Part shown: positions 1 through 9,765 of the stretch, one piece after another | How positions within the stretch are numbered: the stretch's first letter is position 1 | Layout: the number at the start of each line of letters is the position of its first letter | Assembly: GCA_017889545.1 (NCBI GenBank) | Contig: JAGFZV010000002.1 | Location: 124,001-188,000 of the forward strand | Direction: 5' to 3' | DNA: 64,000 nt | Source of the DNA: Bacillota bacterium | Lineage (GTDB): Bacteria; Bacillota; Negativicutes; CTSoil-072 | Program-made: the position numbers and the translations under genes | The notes under the pieces: generated by a model | The model's database searches: none | What the model was told of the DNA's origin: nothing | Seen by the model: the letters and a program-made list of their open reading frames with translations, nothing else

Positions 1-147
1 GTAGGAAAAAAAATCTATGATGAAACGGCGTACCAAACGCTATGCGAAATGCGGCTGAAATATGAGATTGCGCTGGGAAATACGATCGATTTTACGGATG
101 AATTTTTTCCGGCGTATCGGAATTGCGCAACAGCGCAAAGGCAATGA
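1..147 (+). CDS. C-terminal fragment of an unidentified protein (truncated by window edge)
   Basis: Open frame 1 from the window edge, VGKKIYDETAYQTLCEMRLKYEIALGNTIDFTDEFFPAYRNCATAQRQ, ending at TGA 145-147. Confidence 0.5.
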   Translation, partial: VGKKIYDETAYQTLCEMRLKYEIALGNTIDFTDEFFPAYRNCATAQRQ

Positions 148-164
148 TGGTGAGGTGCAGAGTG

Positions 165-1256
165 ATGAATTTCAGATTGAGGGAAGCAGTACTTCTGGTT
201 TTGATTGGCCTAATTCTGACAACGGTCTTTGGTTTGGGAAGCGGGAAAAGCAATGCCGGTCAAAGTGAAATCAATTTAGGCAATATGTGGACATCCGGCA
301 CCGGAAACGGAGTGACCGATGATACCCCAATCTTCAGAGAAGCGTTTCAAATGGCCCAGGGTGGAACCTTGTATGTTCCGAAACCAACGGTCGCATACTC
401 CATTCATAATCTCATCATTCCAGCCAATATCCACATCATTTTTGAGGCAGGAACGATAATCCAGGCCAATGCGAACCTTCCCATCAATAAGCCGTTGTTC
501 AAAATTTCCCACGCGGCAAACGTTACGATCGATGGCAATGGCGCTGTTTTTGGGATGTTGAACTCCCAGTATCCGGATCGATTTATTGGCGAGGGAACTC
601 ACGCCTTCTCTATCATCCATTCCAGCAATGTGGTATTGAATAACATCACTGTGACAAGTTCCGGCGGTGGAGATGGCTTCTATATCAACGATGTTGTGAA
701 TATCCGCATTTCAGAATGCTCGGCGTCAAACTGTTTGCGCAATGGTCTCTCTTTAATTGGCGCCATCGGAGCGGTTATAGAAAATTCTGTGTTTTTCCAA
801 AATAGAGGAAATGGGATGTGCATAGAACCTAATAGCCCGGCAGACACATTGCAAGATATCGTTTTTCAAAATTGTCTCTCCGAAAATAACGGTGCTTATG
901 GTCTGGCCTTAGGCCTTGACAAATACAAAACAGAGACCAGCCGCACGAATGTTGATGTCACATTCAACGATATTACAACCAAAAATAATGGGAGTACCGG
1001 CCTTCTTTTAAGCGTTTACAATTTCACCCACGGAATCGACGGGACGATTCATGTAAACAATTATACTTCTGACGGGGATAGGCTGGCGATCAATGTTTCC
1101 AATAGCGGTGTGACATCGCCGGTCATTACGATGAATGGCTGGAGGATCTTGAACCCAACAGAGTACCATATATCCAGAGTGAATTATCAGGAGGCTGCCT
1201 GGGTTCGTGATCAAAGCGGCATCATGCTTGGCAGAGTCGTATTCAATCCATTGTAA
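165..1256 (+). CDS. Secreted right-handed parallel beta-helix (pectate-lyase-like) protein
   Basis: ATG 165 preceded by GTGAGGTG; hydrophobic signal peptide (AVLLVLIGLILTTVFGLGSG), then NxWTSGTGNGVTDDTPIF typical of beta-helix/pectate-lyase superfamily; paralog of 9766..11577. Confidence 0.8.
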   Translation: MNFRLREAVLLVLIGLILTTVFGLGSGKSNAGQSEINLGNMWTSGTGNGVTDDTPIFREAFQMAQGGTLYVPKPTVAYSIHNLIIPANIHIIFEAGTIIQANANLPINKPLFKISHAANVTIDGNGAVFGMLNSQYPDRFIGEGTHAFSIIHSSNVVLNNITVTSSGGGDGFYINDVVNIRISECSASNCLRNGLSLIGAIGAVIENSVFFQNRGNGMCIEPNSPADTLQDIVFQNCLSENNGAYGLALGLDKYKTETSRTNVDVTFNDITTKNNGSTGLLLSVYNFTHGIDGTIHVNNYTSDGDRLAINVSNSGVTSPVITMNGWRILNPTEYHISRVNYQEAAWVRDQSGIMLGRVVFNPL

Positions 1257-1295
1257 ATGCATAAAATTACGCATGCAAGCTTGGAGGGACGGATA

Positions 1296-2258
1296 ATGGA
1301 ACCAATGATTAGTATTTGCTGCACTGCCTACAACCATGAGAAGTATGTTGGGGAGGCAATAGAAAGCTTCTTGATGCAAAAAACAAGTTATCCGTTTGAA
1401 ATATTAGTGCACGATGACGCATCCACCGATAACACGGCAAACATCATCAATAAATATGAAAAAGATTTCCCCGAACTGATTAAACCCATCTATCAAACTG
1501 AAAACCAGTACTCCAAAAATAATCATGTCGGTTATTTTTTCAATACGTTACGCGCCAAGGGGAAATATATGGCGATTTGTGAAGGGGATGATTATTGGAC
1601 CGACCCCTTGAAACTGCAAAAGCAAGTAGAGTATTTGGAAGCGAACCCTCAATGCAGTTTGTGCACACATGCGGCACGAAGAATATCCCGGGATAAAAAA
1701 GTGGTTGGCTATATCAAACCTGGAACCCATGACCAAAATTTTACTACGGTGGATGTGATCAGACATGGCGGAGGCGGACTGTTTGCAACCAATTCCATGG
1801 TGTATCCGCGAAGACTGGTGCAAAACATGCCTGATTTTTATCATCATTCTCCGGTGGGCGATTTTCCGCTTATGCTATATCTTTCCCTGCAAGGCGAAAT
1901 GCATTATATGGCGCAATGCATGTCCGACTATCGCGTATCGACGGAAAGCTCCTGGACAAGCAGATTGAATGCAGATAAAAACAACGTGGGAGAACATATC
2001 CGGAGAATTGGCATTGTGCTGGATGAATTCAATGAATATACAGGCCGCAGGTATGAGGAGGAAATTCGAAAATGTATTTTGAACCGGGAATTTACCTGGC
2101 TGCTCTCTATTTTTGCGATTGAGAAAATTAAACTGGAAAAATACAGAGAGAACTATGAAAGTTTGAGTATAAAACAGAAAATGCGATTATACTTGGGCGC
2201 CTATCTGCCATCCGTTTTAGAATTCTCAGCAAAAATACGAAAAATACGCAAGGCTTGA
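1296..2258 (+). CDS. Glycosyltransferase family 2
   Basis: MISICCTAYNHEKYVGEAIESFLMQ...EILVHDDASTDNT...GDDYW GT2 motifs; ATG 1296 (ORF opens at 1257). Confidence 0.9.
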   Translation: MEPMISICCTAYNHEKYVGEAIESFLMQKTSYPFEILVHDDASTDNTANIINKYEKDFPELIKPIYQTENQYSKNNHVGYFFNTLRAKGKYMAICEGDDYWTDPLKLQKQVEYLEANPQCSLCTHAARRISRDKKVVGYIKPGTHDQNFTTVDVIRHGGGGLFATNSMVYPRRLVQNMPDFYHHSPVGDFPLMLYLSLQGEMHYMAQCMSDYRVSTESSWTSRLNADKNNVGEHIRRIGIVLDEFNEYTGRRYEEEIRKCILNREFTWLLSIFAIEKIKLEKYRENYESLSIKQKMRLYLGAYLPSVLEFSAKIRKIRKA

Positions 2259-2276
2259 CAGCCGAAAAAGGAAAAG

Positions 2277-3755
2277 ATGATGGCGACTTCAAGCACAAAA
2301 AGCAAGGTTTTGCATGGAATATTTTGGAAATTAATGGAGCGCGGCGGAACGCAGGCGCTGCAATTTATCATTCAAATTATTTTGGCAAGGCTTTTATTGC
2401 CGGCTGATTATGGCGTGATTGCCCTGATAGCCATCTTCATTGCCATTGCGTCTGTTTTTGTACACAGCGGCTTTAACACCGCATTAATCCAGAAGAAGAA
2501 TGCAGATAAGCTGGACTTTTCCTCTGTGTTTTATCTCAGCCTGTTTGTTTCAATCCTAATGTATGGCTTTCTGTATCTATCGGCACCGGCTATTGCGAGG
2601 TTCTATGATGAAAGTCAGATCATCCCCGTGCTTCGCGTGTTATCGATTACGCTGTTTTTTGGCGCAGTGAATTCTGTACAATATGCCGTTGTATCCCGGG
2701 AGATGAAGTTCAAGAAAGTTTTTTTCAGCAGTCTTGGCGGGATGCTGTTTTCCGGTATTCTTGGCATTGGGATGGCTTTTATGGGTTTTGGTGTATGGGC
2801 GCTGGTTGCTCAGCACCTTGTGCAGCAGATTTTAATTACCTTCATCCTTTGGTTTACTGTGAAATGGCGGCCCAGTTCAGAATTTTCCTTGGCGAGGCTG
2901 AGAAACCTGTTTGCTTTCGGGGGGAAATTGCTCTGCTCAAGCTTGTTGGAGACGGTTTATCACAATATTTATGGACTGGTGATCGGGAAGTTTTATAACG
3001 CCGAAATGTTAGGATATTTCACCAGAGGGGATCAATTTCCCAAACTGTTAATGACTAATATCAATAGCTCCATCTCCAGCGTCATGCTGCCGGCACTATC
3101 GGCGCATCAAGAAGATAAGAACAGAGTAAAAGCGATGGTAAGGCGTTCCATTGTGACCAGCTCATTCGTCATCTTTCCGTTGATGGCCGGATTGGCTGTA
3201 TGTGCAGAGCCCCTTGTGAATTTGCTGCTGACGGAGAAATGGCTGCCCTGCGTGCCTTTCTTGCAAATCATGTGTTTGGCATATGCCTTCTGGCCGGTTC
3301 ATACAGCCAACCTGCAGGCAATTAATGCGTTAGGCCGCAGCGATATCTTTCTGAAGCTGGAAATCATCAAGAAATGTATCGGAGTAGCGGCGTTGCTGAT
3401 CAGCGTTCCGTTCGGAATTTATGTCATGGTCGCGTTTAAACCGGTTACATCTGTTATTTCGACAGCCATCAACTCATATCCGAATCGGAAATTATTGGAT
3501 TACAGCTTTAAAGAACAATGGATCGATATTATGCCGTCCTTATTACTATCTGTTGTAATGGGGGCAGCGATCTATACGGTAAATTACAGTGGATGGAATG
3601 AACTGACGAAATTATTTGTCCAGGTGATTGCAGGGATTGTCATTTACACGGGTTTGGCATATTTGTTGAAACTGGAGTGCTTTATTTATCTGCTGGATAC
3701 TGTAAAACAGCTGCTTCATAAAAACGCAGAAAGGAAGTGGAATTGCAATGAATGA
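2277..3755 (+). CDS. Polysaccharide flippase (Wzx/MOP family)
   Basis: Multi-TM 492-aa protein; SSTKSKVLHGIFWKLMERGGTQALQFIIQIILARLLLPADYGVIAL typical of lipopolysaccharide exporters. Confidence 0.88.
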   Translation: MMATSSTKSKVLHGIFWKLMERGGTQALQFIIQIILARLLLPADYGVIALIAIFIAIASVFVHSGFNTALIQKKNADKLDFSSVFYLSLFVSILMYGFLYLSAPAIARFYDESQIIPVLRVLSITLFFGAVNSVQYAVVSREMKFKKVFFSSLGGMLFSGILGIGMAFMGFGVWALVAQHLVQQILITFILWFTVKWRPSSEFSLARLRNLFAFGGKLLCSSLLETVYHNIYGLVIGKFYNAEMLGYFTRGDQFPKLLMTNINSSISSVMLPALSAHQEDKNRVKAMVRRSIVTSSFVIFPLMAGLAVCAEPLVNLLLTEKWLPCVPFLQIMCLAYAFWPVHTANLQAINALGRSDIFLKLEIIKKCIGVAALLISVPFGIYVMVAFKPVTSVISTAINSYPNRKLLDYSFKEQWIDIMPSLLLSVVMGAAIYTVNYSGWNELTKLFVQVIAGIVIYTGLAYLLKLECFIYLLDTVKQLLHKNAERKWNCNE

Positions 3756-4734
3756 AATAGGCGGTTACTTTAGTTTGGAAGAATTGGTCAGCAGTGAATA
3801 CCATCAGGATCTGCTCGCACTGAACAATGCGCGAAACTGTCTGTTGTATTTGCTGAAAGCGCAAAATATTGAGAAAGTCTACATTCCCTATTTCAATTGC
3901 GATTCCGTCAGCGATATGTGTCAGCGAAACGGATATGAATACGAGTATTATCCTATAAACGCAGACTTTATGCCGGTGTTTGAAAAAAAAATCTCTTCGA
4001 CCCAGCGTCTATATATCATTAATTATTATGGCCGAATCAGCAACGAAACGATTGGTATATTCAAAGAAAAGTATAAGCATATTATTATTGACAATGCACA
4101 GGCTTTTTTTCAAAAACCGGTGGAAGGCATCGATACTCTTTACAGCTGCAGAAAGTTTTTTGGCGTGCCGGATGGGGGCTATCTAAGCACGGATGCAAGA
4201 CTAGAAGAAAATTTGGCAACGGATACATCCGGGAAACGAATGAAGCACCTTTTGGGACGGTACGAAGGTCCTGCAGCAAACTTCCATGTTGATTTTAAAA
4301 AAAATGATGAAGCATTTAAGGGTGAACCACTGAAAACGATGTCAAAACTGACGCACAATCTTCTCGGCGCAATCGATTACAAACGGGTATGCGACATCAG
4401 AAACAGAAATTATCGTTTTTTGGCCGAACAATTTGACGGGATGAACAGATTGAAACCGGTCGATCCATGCGGGGCATTTGCTTATCCGTTTTATGCGGAG
4501 AATGCGTCGGAGATCAAAAAAAAGTTGGCACAGAAAAACATCTATATACCGACCTTATGGCCCAACGTACTGAATCAGATGCCTAAGGATAGTGTCGAGT
4601 ACGATTACAGCGCAAACATCCTTCCTCTTCCCTGTGATCAGCGCTGCACAATGGAGGATATGCAATATATCGCCGAGGAGCTGAAAAAATGCGATGAAAA
4701 AAGTAAATGTGTTGATCTACCCCGCGGGGTCTGA
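3748..4734 (+). CDS. Atypical PLP-dependent DegT/aminotransferase-like protein
   Basis: Fold-type-I-like pattern (ALNNARNCLLYLLKA, IIDNAQAFF, YSCRKFFGVPDGGYL with candidate PLP lysine); overlaps both neighbours by a few nt. Confidence 0.55.
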   Translation: MNEIGGYFSLEELVSSEYHQDLLALNNARNCLLYLLKAQNIEKVYIPYFNCDSVSDMCQRNGYEYEYYPINADFMPVFEKKISSTQRLYIINYYGRISNETIGIFKEKYKHIIIDNAQAFFQKPVEGIDTLYSCRKFFGVPDGGYLSTDARLEENLATDTSGKRMKHLLGRYEGPAANFHVDFKKNDEAFKGEPLKTMSKLTHNLLGAIDYKRVCDIRNRNYRFLAEQFDGMNRLKPVDPCGAFAYPFYAENASEIKKKLAQKNIYIPTLWPNVLNQMPKDSVEYDYSANILPLPCDQRCTMEDMQYIAEELKKCDEKSKCVDLPRGV

Positions 4735-5989
4735 AAATGCACTGGAGATTTATTATTCATTAAAATATAACAAGCATTTTAATGTCTTTGGCGCTACGCG
4801 GGTTTCGAACCATGCACAGTATGTATACCCAAAAGAGAAGCTGTATTTTGGGAGCTTGCACATCACGGACGAAACGATTTTTGACGAGTTGAACCGTATA
4901 ATCAAAGAATGTGGCATTGATTTCATCATTCCCACACATGACACGATCGCCCTGTTCCTGACGCAGCATCAAGACAAAATTCATGCACAGACGATTTGTT
5001 CACCCTACGAAACAACAAGGATTGCGGAAAATAAAAAATTGATGTATGAAGCGCTCAACGGATATTCATTCAATCCCCAAATATATAAAGACATAAATGC
5101 CGTTACGCGATATCCCGTCTTCCTTAAACCTTATATCGGCACTGGCGGTAAGGGGACCTATCTTGCGAAAAGCAAATCCGAGCTGGAAGATATTTTGACC
5201 CAAAAACCAAATTTGCTGTTATGCGAATATTTGCCGGGTCAAGAATATACCATCGATTGCTTCACCAATAAAAATAGGGAACTGTTATTCGCGGGACCGC
5301 GCAAGAGAGAACGCATCACGAATGGAATAGCGCATCATTCGGAAAGAGTGGAGGAAAGCAGTGAGTTTGAAATGATTGCCTGCGAATTGAATAAACGCTT
5401 TGCCTTTCGCGGAGCTTGGTTCTTCCAGGTTAAGGAAGACGAAACCGGTCAGTTAAAGTTTATGGAGTTTGCCGTCAGGCAGGCGGGGACAATGGCATTC
5501 TACAGACAGCTGGGCGTTAATTTTGCGGCATTATCGCTATTCGATGCGATGGGTCATGATGTGAGAATATTGTTTAATGACTATAAAATGAGTCTTGACC
5601 GTTGTTTGGCGGCCAGCTATCGCTTGGATTATCAATATGAAACTTTATATGTTGATTTTGATGGCGCGCTGATTATTGAGGACAAGGTGAACACAACATT
5701 GCTGAAATTAATTTATCAAGGGGTTAATACAAAAAAGAAAATTATATTGTTCACAAAAAATGATTGCGATGTGAATGAATTACTAGATAGATACCATATA
5801 AACAGAGCGTTGTTCGATAAAATTGTTTCCGTGGAACCTGGCAGGACGAAAACGGACAGTATAGAAAAGTCAGGATCGGTATTTATTGGCAGTTCTTTCA
5901 CGGAAAGAGAAATAATAAGGGAAAAATGCAATATTCCGGTGTTTGATGTGGATGCCATAGGGTGCCTGATTAATTCTGCAGACATATAA
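4694..5989 (+). CDS. ATP-grasp ligase fused to a C-terminal HAD-like domain
   Basis: ATP-grasp segments (YPVFLKPYIGTGGKGTYL, LLLCEYLPGQEYTIDCF, MEFAVRQAG) followed by LYVDFDGALIIED...IILFTKNDCDV...VFIGSSFTERE HAD-like motifs. Confidence 0.75.
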   Translation: MKKVNVLIYPAGSENALEIYYSLKYNKHFNVFGATRVSNHAQYVYPKEKLYFGSLHITDETIFDELNRIIKECGIDFIIPTHDTIALFLTQHQDKIHAQTICSPYETTRIAENKKLMYEALNGYSFNPQIYKDINAVTRYPVFLKPYIGTGGKGTYLAKSKSELEDILTQKPNLLLCEYLPGQEYTIDCFTNKNRELLFAGPRKRERITNGIAHHSERVEESSEFEMIACELNKRFAFRGAWFFQVKEDETGQLKFMEFAVRQAGTMAFYRQLGVNFAALSLFDAMGHDVRILFNDYKMSLDRCLAASYRLDYQYETLYVDFDGALIIEDKVNTTLLKLIYQGVNTKKKIILFTKNDCDVNELLDRYHINRALFDKIVSVEPGRTKTDSIEKSGSVFIGSSFTEREIIREKCNIPVFDVDAIGCLINSADI

Positions 5990-6021
5990 GTTGAAAGGAA
6001 AGAAATCAGGGAGGCGCTAGT

Positions 6022-6585
6022 ATGACTTTCCAACAGTTGAAAACTCTTATTCGCTCCGATTTGTACAGATATACCGGGAAAGTGAGCACACGGCTACTCT
6101 TGATGAACTTATTACGGAATCCCGGTTTTCAATATTCGTTTTACTTGCGGATATCCCATTATGCGAGAAACAATAGAAACTGGCCTCTATACGTGATCGC
6201 CAAAATGTGGATGGAGCACTATTCGTGTAAATATGGAATCTTTGTGTCGACAACCAATATTGGCAGTGGATTTTATATCGGACATTTTAGCGGTATTTTT
6301 GTAGGCGGCGAAATTGGGAAAAACTGCAATGTGTCGCAAGGAGTCACGATAGGACATTCTAATCGGGGAAAAAACAAAGGGCTTCCGACATTAGGAGATA
6401 ACGTATATGTTGGGCCAGGGGCAAAAATAGTGGGGAATGTCAAAATTGGAAACAACGTTGCCATCGGCGCGAATTGCGTTGTAACGAAAGACATTCCGGA
6501 TAATGCAGTAGTGGTGGGAATTCCGGGCAAAGTCATATCTTACAATGGATCGACAGGGTATATTAATAACACAGATTATCTGTAA
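6022..6585 (+). CDS. Hexapeptide-repeat acetyltransferase (CysE/serine acetyltransferase-like)
   Basis: Left-handed beta-helix hexapeptide repeats, IGSGFYIGHFSGIFVGGEIGKNCNVSQGVTIGHSNRG...VGIPGKV. Confidence 0.88.
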   Translation: MTFQQLKTLIRSDLYRYTGKVSTRLLLMNLLRNPGFQYSFYLRISHYARNNRNWPLYVIAKMWMEHYSCKYGIFVSTTNIGSGFYIGHFSGIFVGGEIGKNCNVSQGVTIGHSNRGKNKGLPTLGDNVYVGPGAKIVGNVKIGNNVAIGANCVVTKDIPDNAVVVGIPGKVISYNGSTGYINNTDYL

Positions 6586-6641
6586 TGGTTTTATTACAGT
6601 GGCGAAGATGGATTTCAGAACAAGGAAGGGGAGGAATTACT

Positions 6642-7859
6642 ATGGTGAACCCGATACAAGTAACTCGTTCCTCAATGCCGGATTTTGCAGAGTATATGGA
6701 AGAAATTAAAGACTTGTGGGAATGCCGCTGTCTGACGAATATGGGTGATAAACATAAAAAACTGGAAGCAGAACTTGTTCAGTATTTGCAGGTGCCGAAT
6801 GTGACATTGTTTACAAACGGTCATTTGGCCTTAGAGTGCGCAATTGCTGCGCTCGGGTTGACCGGAGAAGTGATCACCACGCCTTTCACCTTTGCATCCA
6901 CAACCCATGCGATTGTGCGAAATGGGTTGGTTCCCGTGTTTTGTGATATTGAACCCGATACATACAATCTGGATGTCGGGAAGCTGGAAAGCCTGATTAC
7001 AAAGAAAACATCTGCCATTGTTCCGGTCCATGTATACGGAAATGCTTGTGATGTTGAGGCAATTGAGGCGATTGCCAAGAAAAATAACCTGAAAGTGATC
7101 TATGATGCAGCTCATGCTTTTGGCGTGACTGTGAACGGCAGGGGAATTGGCAATTATGGTGATGCCTCGATGTTCAGCTTTCATGCTACCAAAGTATTTC
7201 ATACGATCGAAGGCGGTGCAATCACGTATAACAGCAATGACTTAAAAATACTTCTCAATCATTTGAAAAATTTTGGCATCACTGGACCGGAGTCAGTGGA
7301 GTATGTTGGCGGAAATGCAAAGATGAATGAATTTCAAGCCGCCATGGGGATCTGCAATCTGCGCCATATTGATCAGGCCATTGAGAAACGCAAAGCAGTC
7401 GTGGAAAGATACAGAAAAAAACTTGACGGCGTTCGCGGCATTAAGCTGATCTCGCCGCAAAAAGACGTTAAAAGTAACTATGCCTATTTCCCTGTTTTAT
7501 TTGATGGGTACCGATTGAGCCGCGACGAAATTTATGAAATGTTGAAAAAGGAGGAAATTATTTCCCGAAAATATTTCTACCCGTTAATCAACAGCTTTGA
7601 ATGTTATCGGAACCGGTTTCGCTGCGAAGAAACGGCGGTTGCCAAATACATATCGGACCGGATCATGACCCTTCCTTTATACGAAGATTTGGCAATGGAA
7701 GATGTCGACAGGATTTGCAACTTCATTTTGAATAAAAAAGTTTGGATTAAGACGGAAAGGTGGGGAAAGTATGAAGGGCATCATTCTGGCAGGCGGAAAA
7801 GGTACCCGGTTATATCCGATAACCCAGGCCGTATCAAAGCAACTACTGCCGATCTATGA
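6642..7859 (+). CDS. DegT/DnrJ/EryC1/StrS aminotransferase, VioA-like
   Basis: [28 protein letters not shown]...[18 protein letters not shown]...[16 protein letters not shown]; strong SD GGGGAGG before ATG 6642. Confidence 0.87.
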   Translation: MVNPIQVTRSSMPDFAEYMEEIKDLWECRCLTNMGDKHKKLEAELVQYLQVPNVTLFTNGHLALECAIAALGLTGEVITTPFTFASTTHAIVRNGLVPVFCDIEPDTYNLDVGKLESLITKKTSAIVPVHVYGNACDVEAIEAIAKKNNLKVIYDAAHAFGVTVNGRGIGNYGDASMFSFHATKVFHTIEGGAITYNSNDLKILLNHLKNFGITGPESVEYVGGNAKMNEFQAAMGICNLRHIDQAIEKRKAVVERYRKKLDGVRGIKLISPQKDVKSNYAYFPVLFDGYRLSRDEIYEMLKKEEIISRKYFYPLINSFECYRNRFRCEETAVAKYISDRIMTLPLYEDLAMEDVDRICNFILNKKVWIKTERWGKYEGHHSGRRKRYPVISDNPGRIKATTADL

Positions 7860-8643
7860 TAAGCCGCTGATTTACTACCCGCTTTCAGTATTGCTTTTGG
7901 CCGGAATACATGAGATTTTGCTCATCTCAACGCCGGAAGATACTCCGGCATATCAGCGGCTGTTAGGTGACGGATCCAGACTGGGGTTGAAATTTTCCTA
8001 CAAGGTTCAGGAGACTCCCAGAGGAATTGCAGACGCTTTTATACTGGGGGAAACATTTATAGGCGACGATCATGTTTGCCTGATTCTTGGAGATAATGTC
8101 TTTTATGGACAAGACCTAACCCGGGTGCTTAACCGTGCCAAGAAAATAGAAACAGGCGCGATTGTTTTCGGTTATCCGGTGAAAGATGCGCATAGTTTCG
8201 GAGTAGTGGAATTTGACAATACTAACAAAGTGATTTCGATTGAAGAAAAACCCAAAAATCCCAAATCGAATTTTGCAGTACCCGGTTTATACTTTTACGA
8301 TAATCAAGTCGTGGAAATTGCTAAAAAAGTCAAGCCGTCTGCACGTGGGGAGATTGAAATCACTGCTGTTAATAATGCCTACCTGGAGAAAAATGAATTG
8401 AATATTATTCTTCTGGGCAGAGGCATGGCGTGGCTTGATACGGGAACGCCGGGAGGCATGCTGAAAGCAGCGCAGTATGTGGAGACGATCCAGGAAAGGC
8501 AAGGGTTCTATGTTTCCTGTATTGAAGAAATCGCATGGCGGAGGGGTTTTATCAGTCGGGAACAATTGCGAGCCATTGGAGAAGGCTTGAAGATGACAGA
8601 TTACGGACAATACATACTTTCTTTAGTGGAGGAATCCGTATGA
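7771..8643 (+). CDS. rfbA: Glucose-1-phosphate thymidylyltransferase
   Basis: [46 protein letters not shown]. Confidence 0.97.
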   Translation: MKGIILAGGKGTRLYPITQAVSKQLLPIYDKPLIYYPLSVLLLAGIHEILLISTPEDTPAYQRLLGDGSRLGLKFSYKVQETPRGIADAFILGETFIGDDHVCLILGDNVFYGQDLTRVLNRAKKIETGAIVFGYPVKDAHSFGVVEFDNTNKVISIEEKPKNPKSNFAVPGLYFYDNQVVEIAKKVKPSARGEIEITAVNNAYLEKNELNIILLGRGMAWLDTGTPGGMLKAAQYVETIQERQGFYVSCIEEIAWRRGFISREQLRAIGEGLKMTDYGQYILSLVEESV

Positions 8644-9689
8644 AAAGGATATTGGTAACCGGTGGCGCCGGCTTCATTGGCAGTAATTTTGTTAGACACA
8701 TGGTAACGAAATATCCTGATTATACAATGATCAATATCGATGCCCTGACGTATGCCGGCAACCTGGAAAACCTCAAGGCCATCAAGAACAATTCCAATTA
8801 TCTTTTCGTAAAAGCGGATATCCGGGATCGAGTCAAAATGGATGAAATCTTTTCGGGACATGACGTTGATGTGGTGGTGAATTTCGCGGCAGAATCTCAT
8901 GTGGACAGAAGTATCGTGGAACCGGAAGTATTCTTAACGACCAATATTCTGGGGACTCAGGTACTATTGGATACTGCAAAGAAACATTGGAGCGTCTGTC
9001 CAAACGACAAATATTGCCGGGAATATAAGCCCGGAGTGAAGTACTTGCAGATATCAACAGACGAGGTATACGGGGCATTGGGGAAAACAGGAATGTTTGT
9101 TGAAACCATGCCGCTTTTGCCGAATAGTCCGTATTCCGCAGCCAAAGCAAGCGCCGATCTCATTGTCAGGGCATATCATGAAACCTTCGGAATTCCGGTT
9201 AATATCACGCGCTGCTCCAATAACTACGGGCCCTTTCAATTTCCTGAAAAACTCATCCCCCTGATGATCAATAATTGCTTAAAAGAAAAAGACCTGCCGG
9301 TATATGGCGATGGAATGCAAGTCAGAGATTGGCTTCATGTAGCGGATCATTGCACTGCGATAGATATCGTATTGCACACCGGTGTGGATGGTGAGATTTA
9401 CAACATTGGCGGCAATAATGAGAAAACAAATATTGACATTGTGAAGCTGATTATTCAAACGCTCGGCAAGTCGGAAACATTAATCAAATATGTCCGGGAC
9501 AGGCCGGGGCATGACAGAAGATACGCAATCGACAACACAAAAATAACAACACAGCTTGGCTGGGTTCCTGCTTATACATTCAAGCAAGGAATGAAAGAAA
9601 CGATTGAATGGTATCTAAGTCAGGCGGATTGGGTTGAAAATATTGTGTCCGGGGATTATATGGAGTATTACGATAAAATGTATGTCTAA
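8640..9689 (+). CDS. rfbB: dTDP-glucose 4,6-dehydratase
   Basis: [21 protein letters not shown]...[10 protein letters not shown]...[18 protein letters not shown] 8640 overlaps the rfbA stop (ATGA). Confidence 0.97.
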   Translation: MKRILVTGGAGFIGSNFVRHMVTKYPDYTMINIDALTYAGNLENLKAIKNNSNYLFVKADIRDRVKMDEIFSGHDVDVVVNFAAESHVDRSIVEPEVFLTTNILGTQVLLDTAKKHWSVCPNDKYCREYKPGVKYLQISTDEVYGALGKTGMFVETMPLLPNSPYSAAKASADLIVRAYHETFGIPVNITRCSNNYGPFQFPEKLIPLMINNCLKEKDLPVYGDGMQVRDWLHVADHCTAIDIVLHTGVDGEIYNIGGNNEKTNIDIVKLIIQTLGKSETLIKYVRDRPGHDRRYAIDNTKITTQLGWVPAYTFKQGMKETIEWYLSQADWVENIVSGDYMEYYDKMYV

Positions 9690-9701
9690 TATGGATGGAA
9701 A

Positions 9702-9730
9702 TAAAAAAATCGGCGGGAAAACCCGCCGAC
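9702..9730 (-). terminator. Rho-independent terminator of the beta-helix/RTX gene
   Basis: TCGGCGGG-AAAA-CCCGCCGA hairpin with A-tract on + strand (U-tract on - strand). Confidence 0.8.
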
Positions 9731-9765
9731 CTTGTAAGGACGTTGTAAGAACCAAGTGAGTTCTT

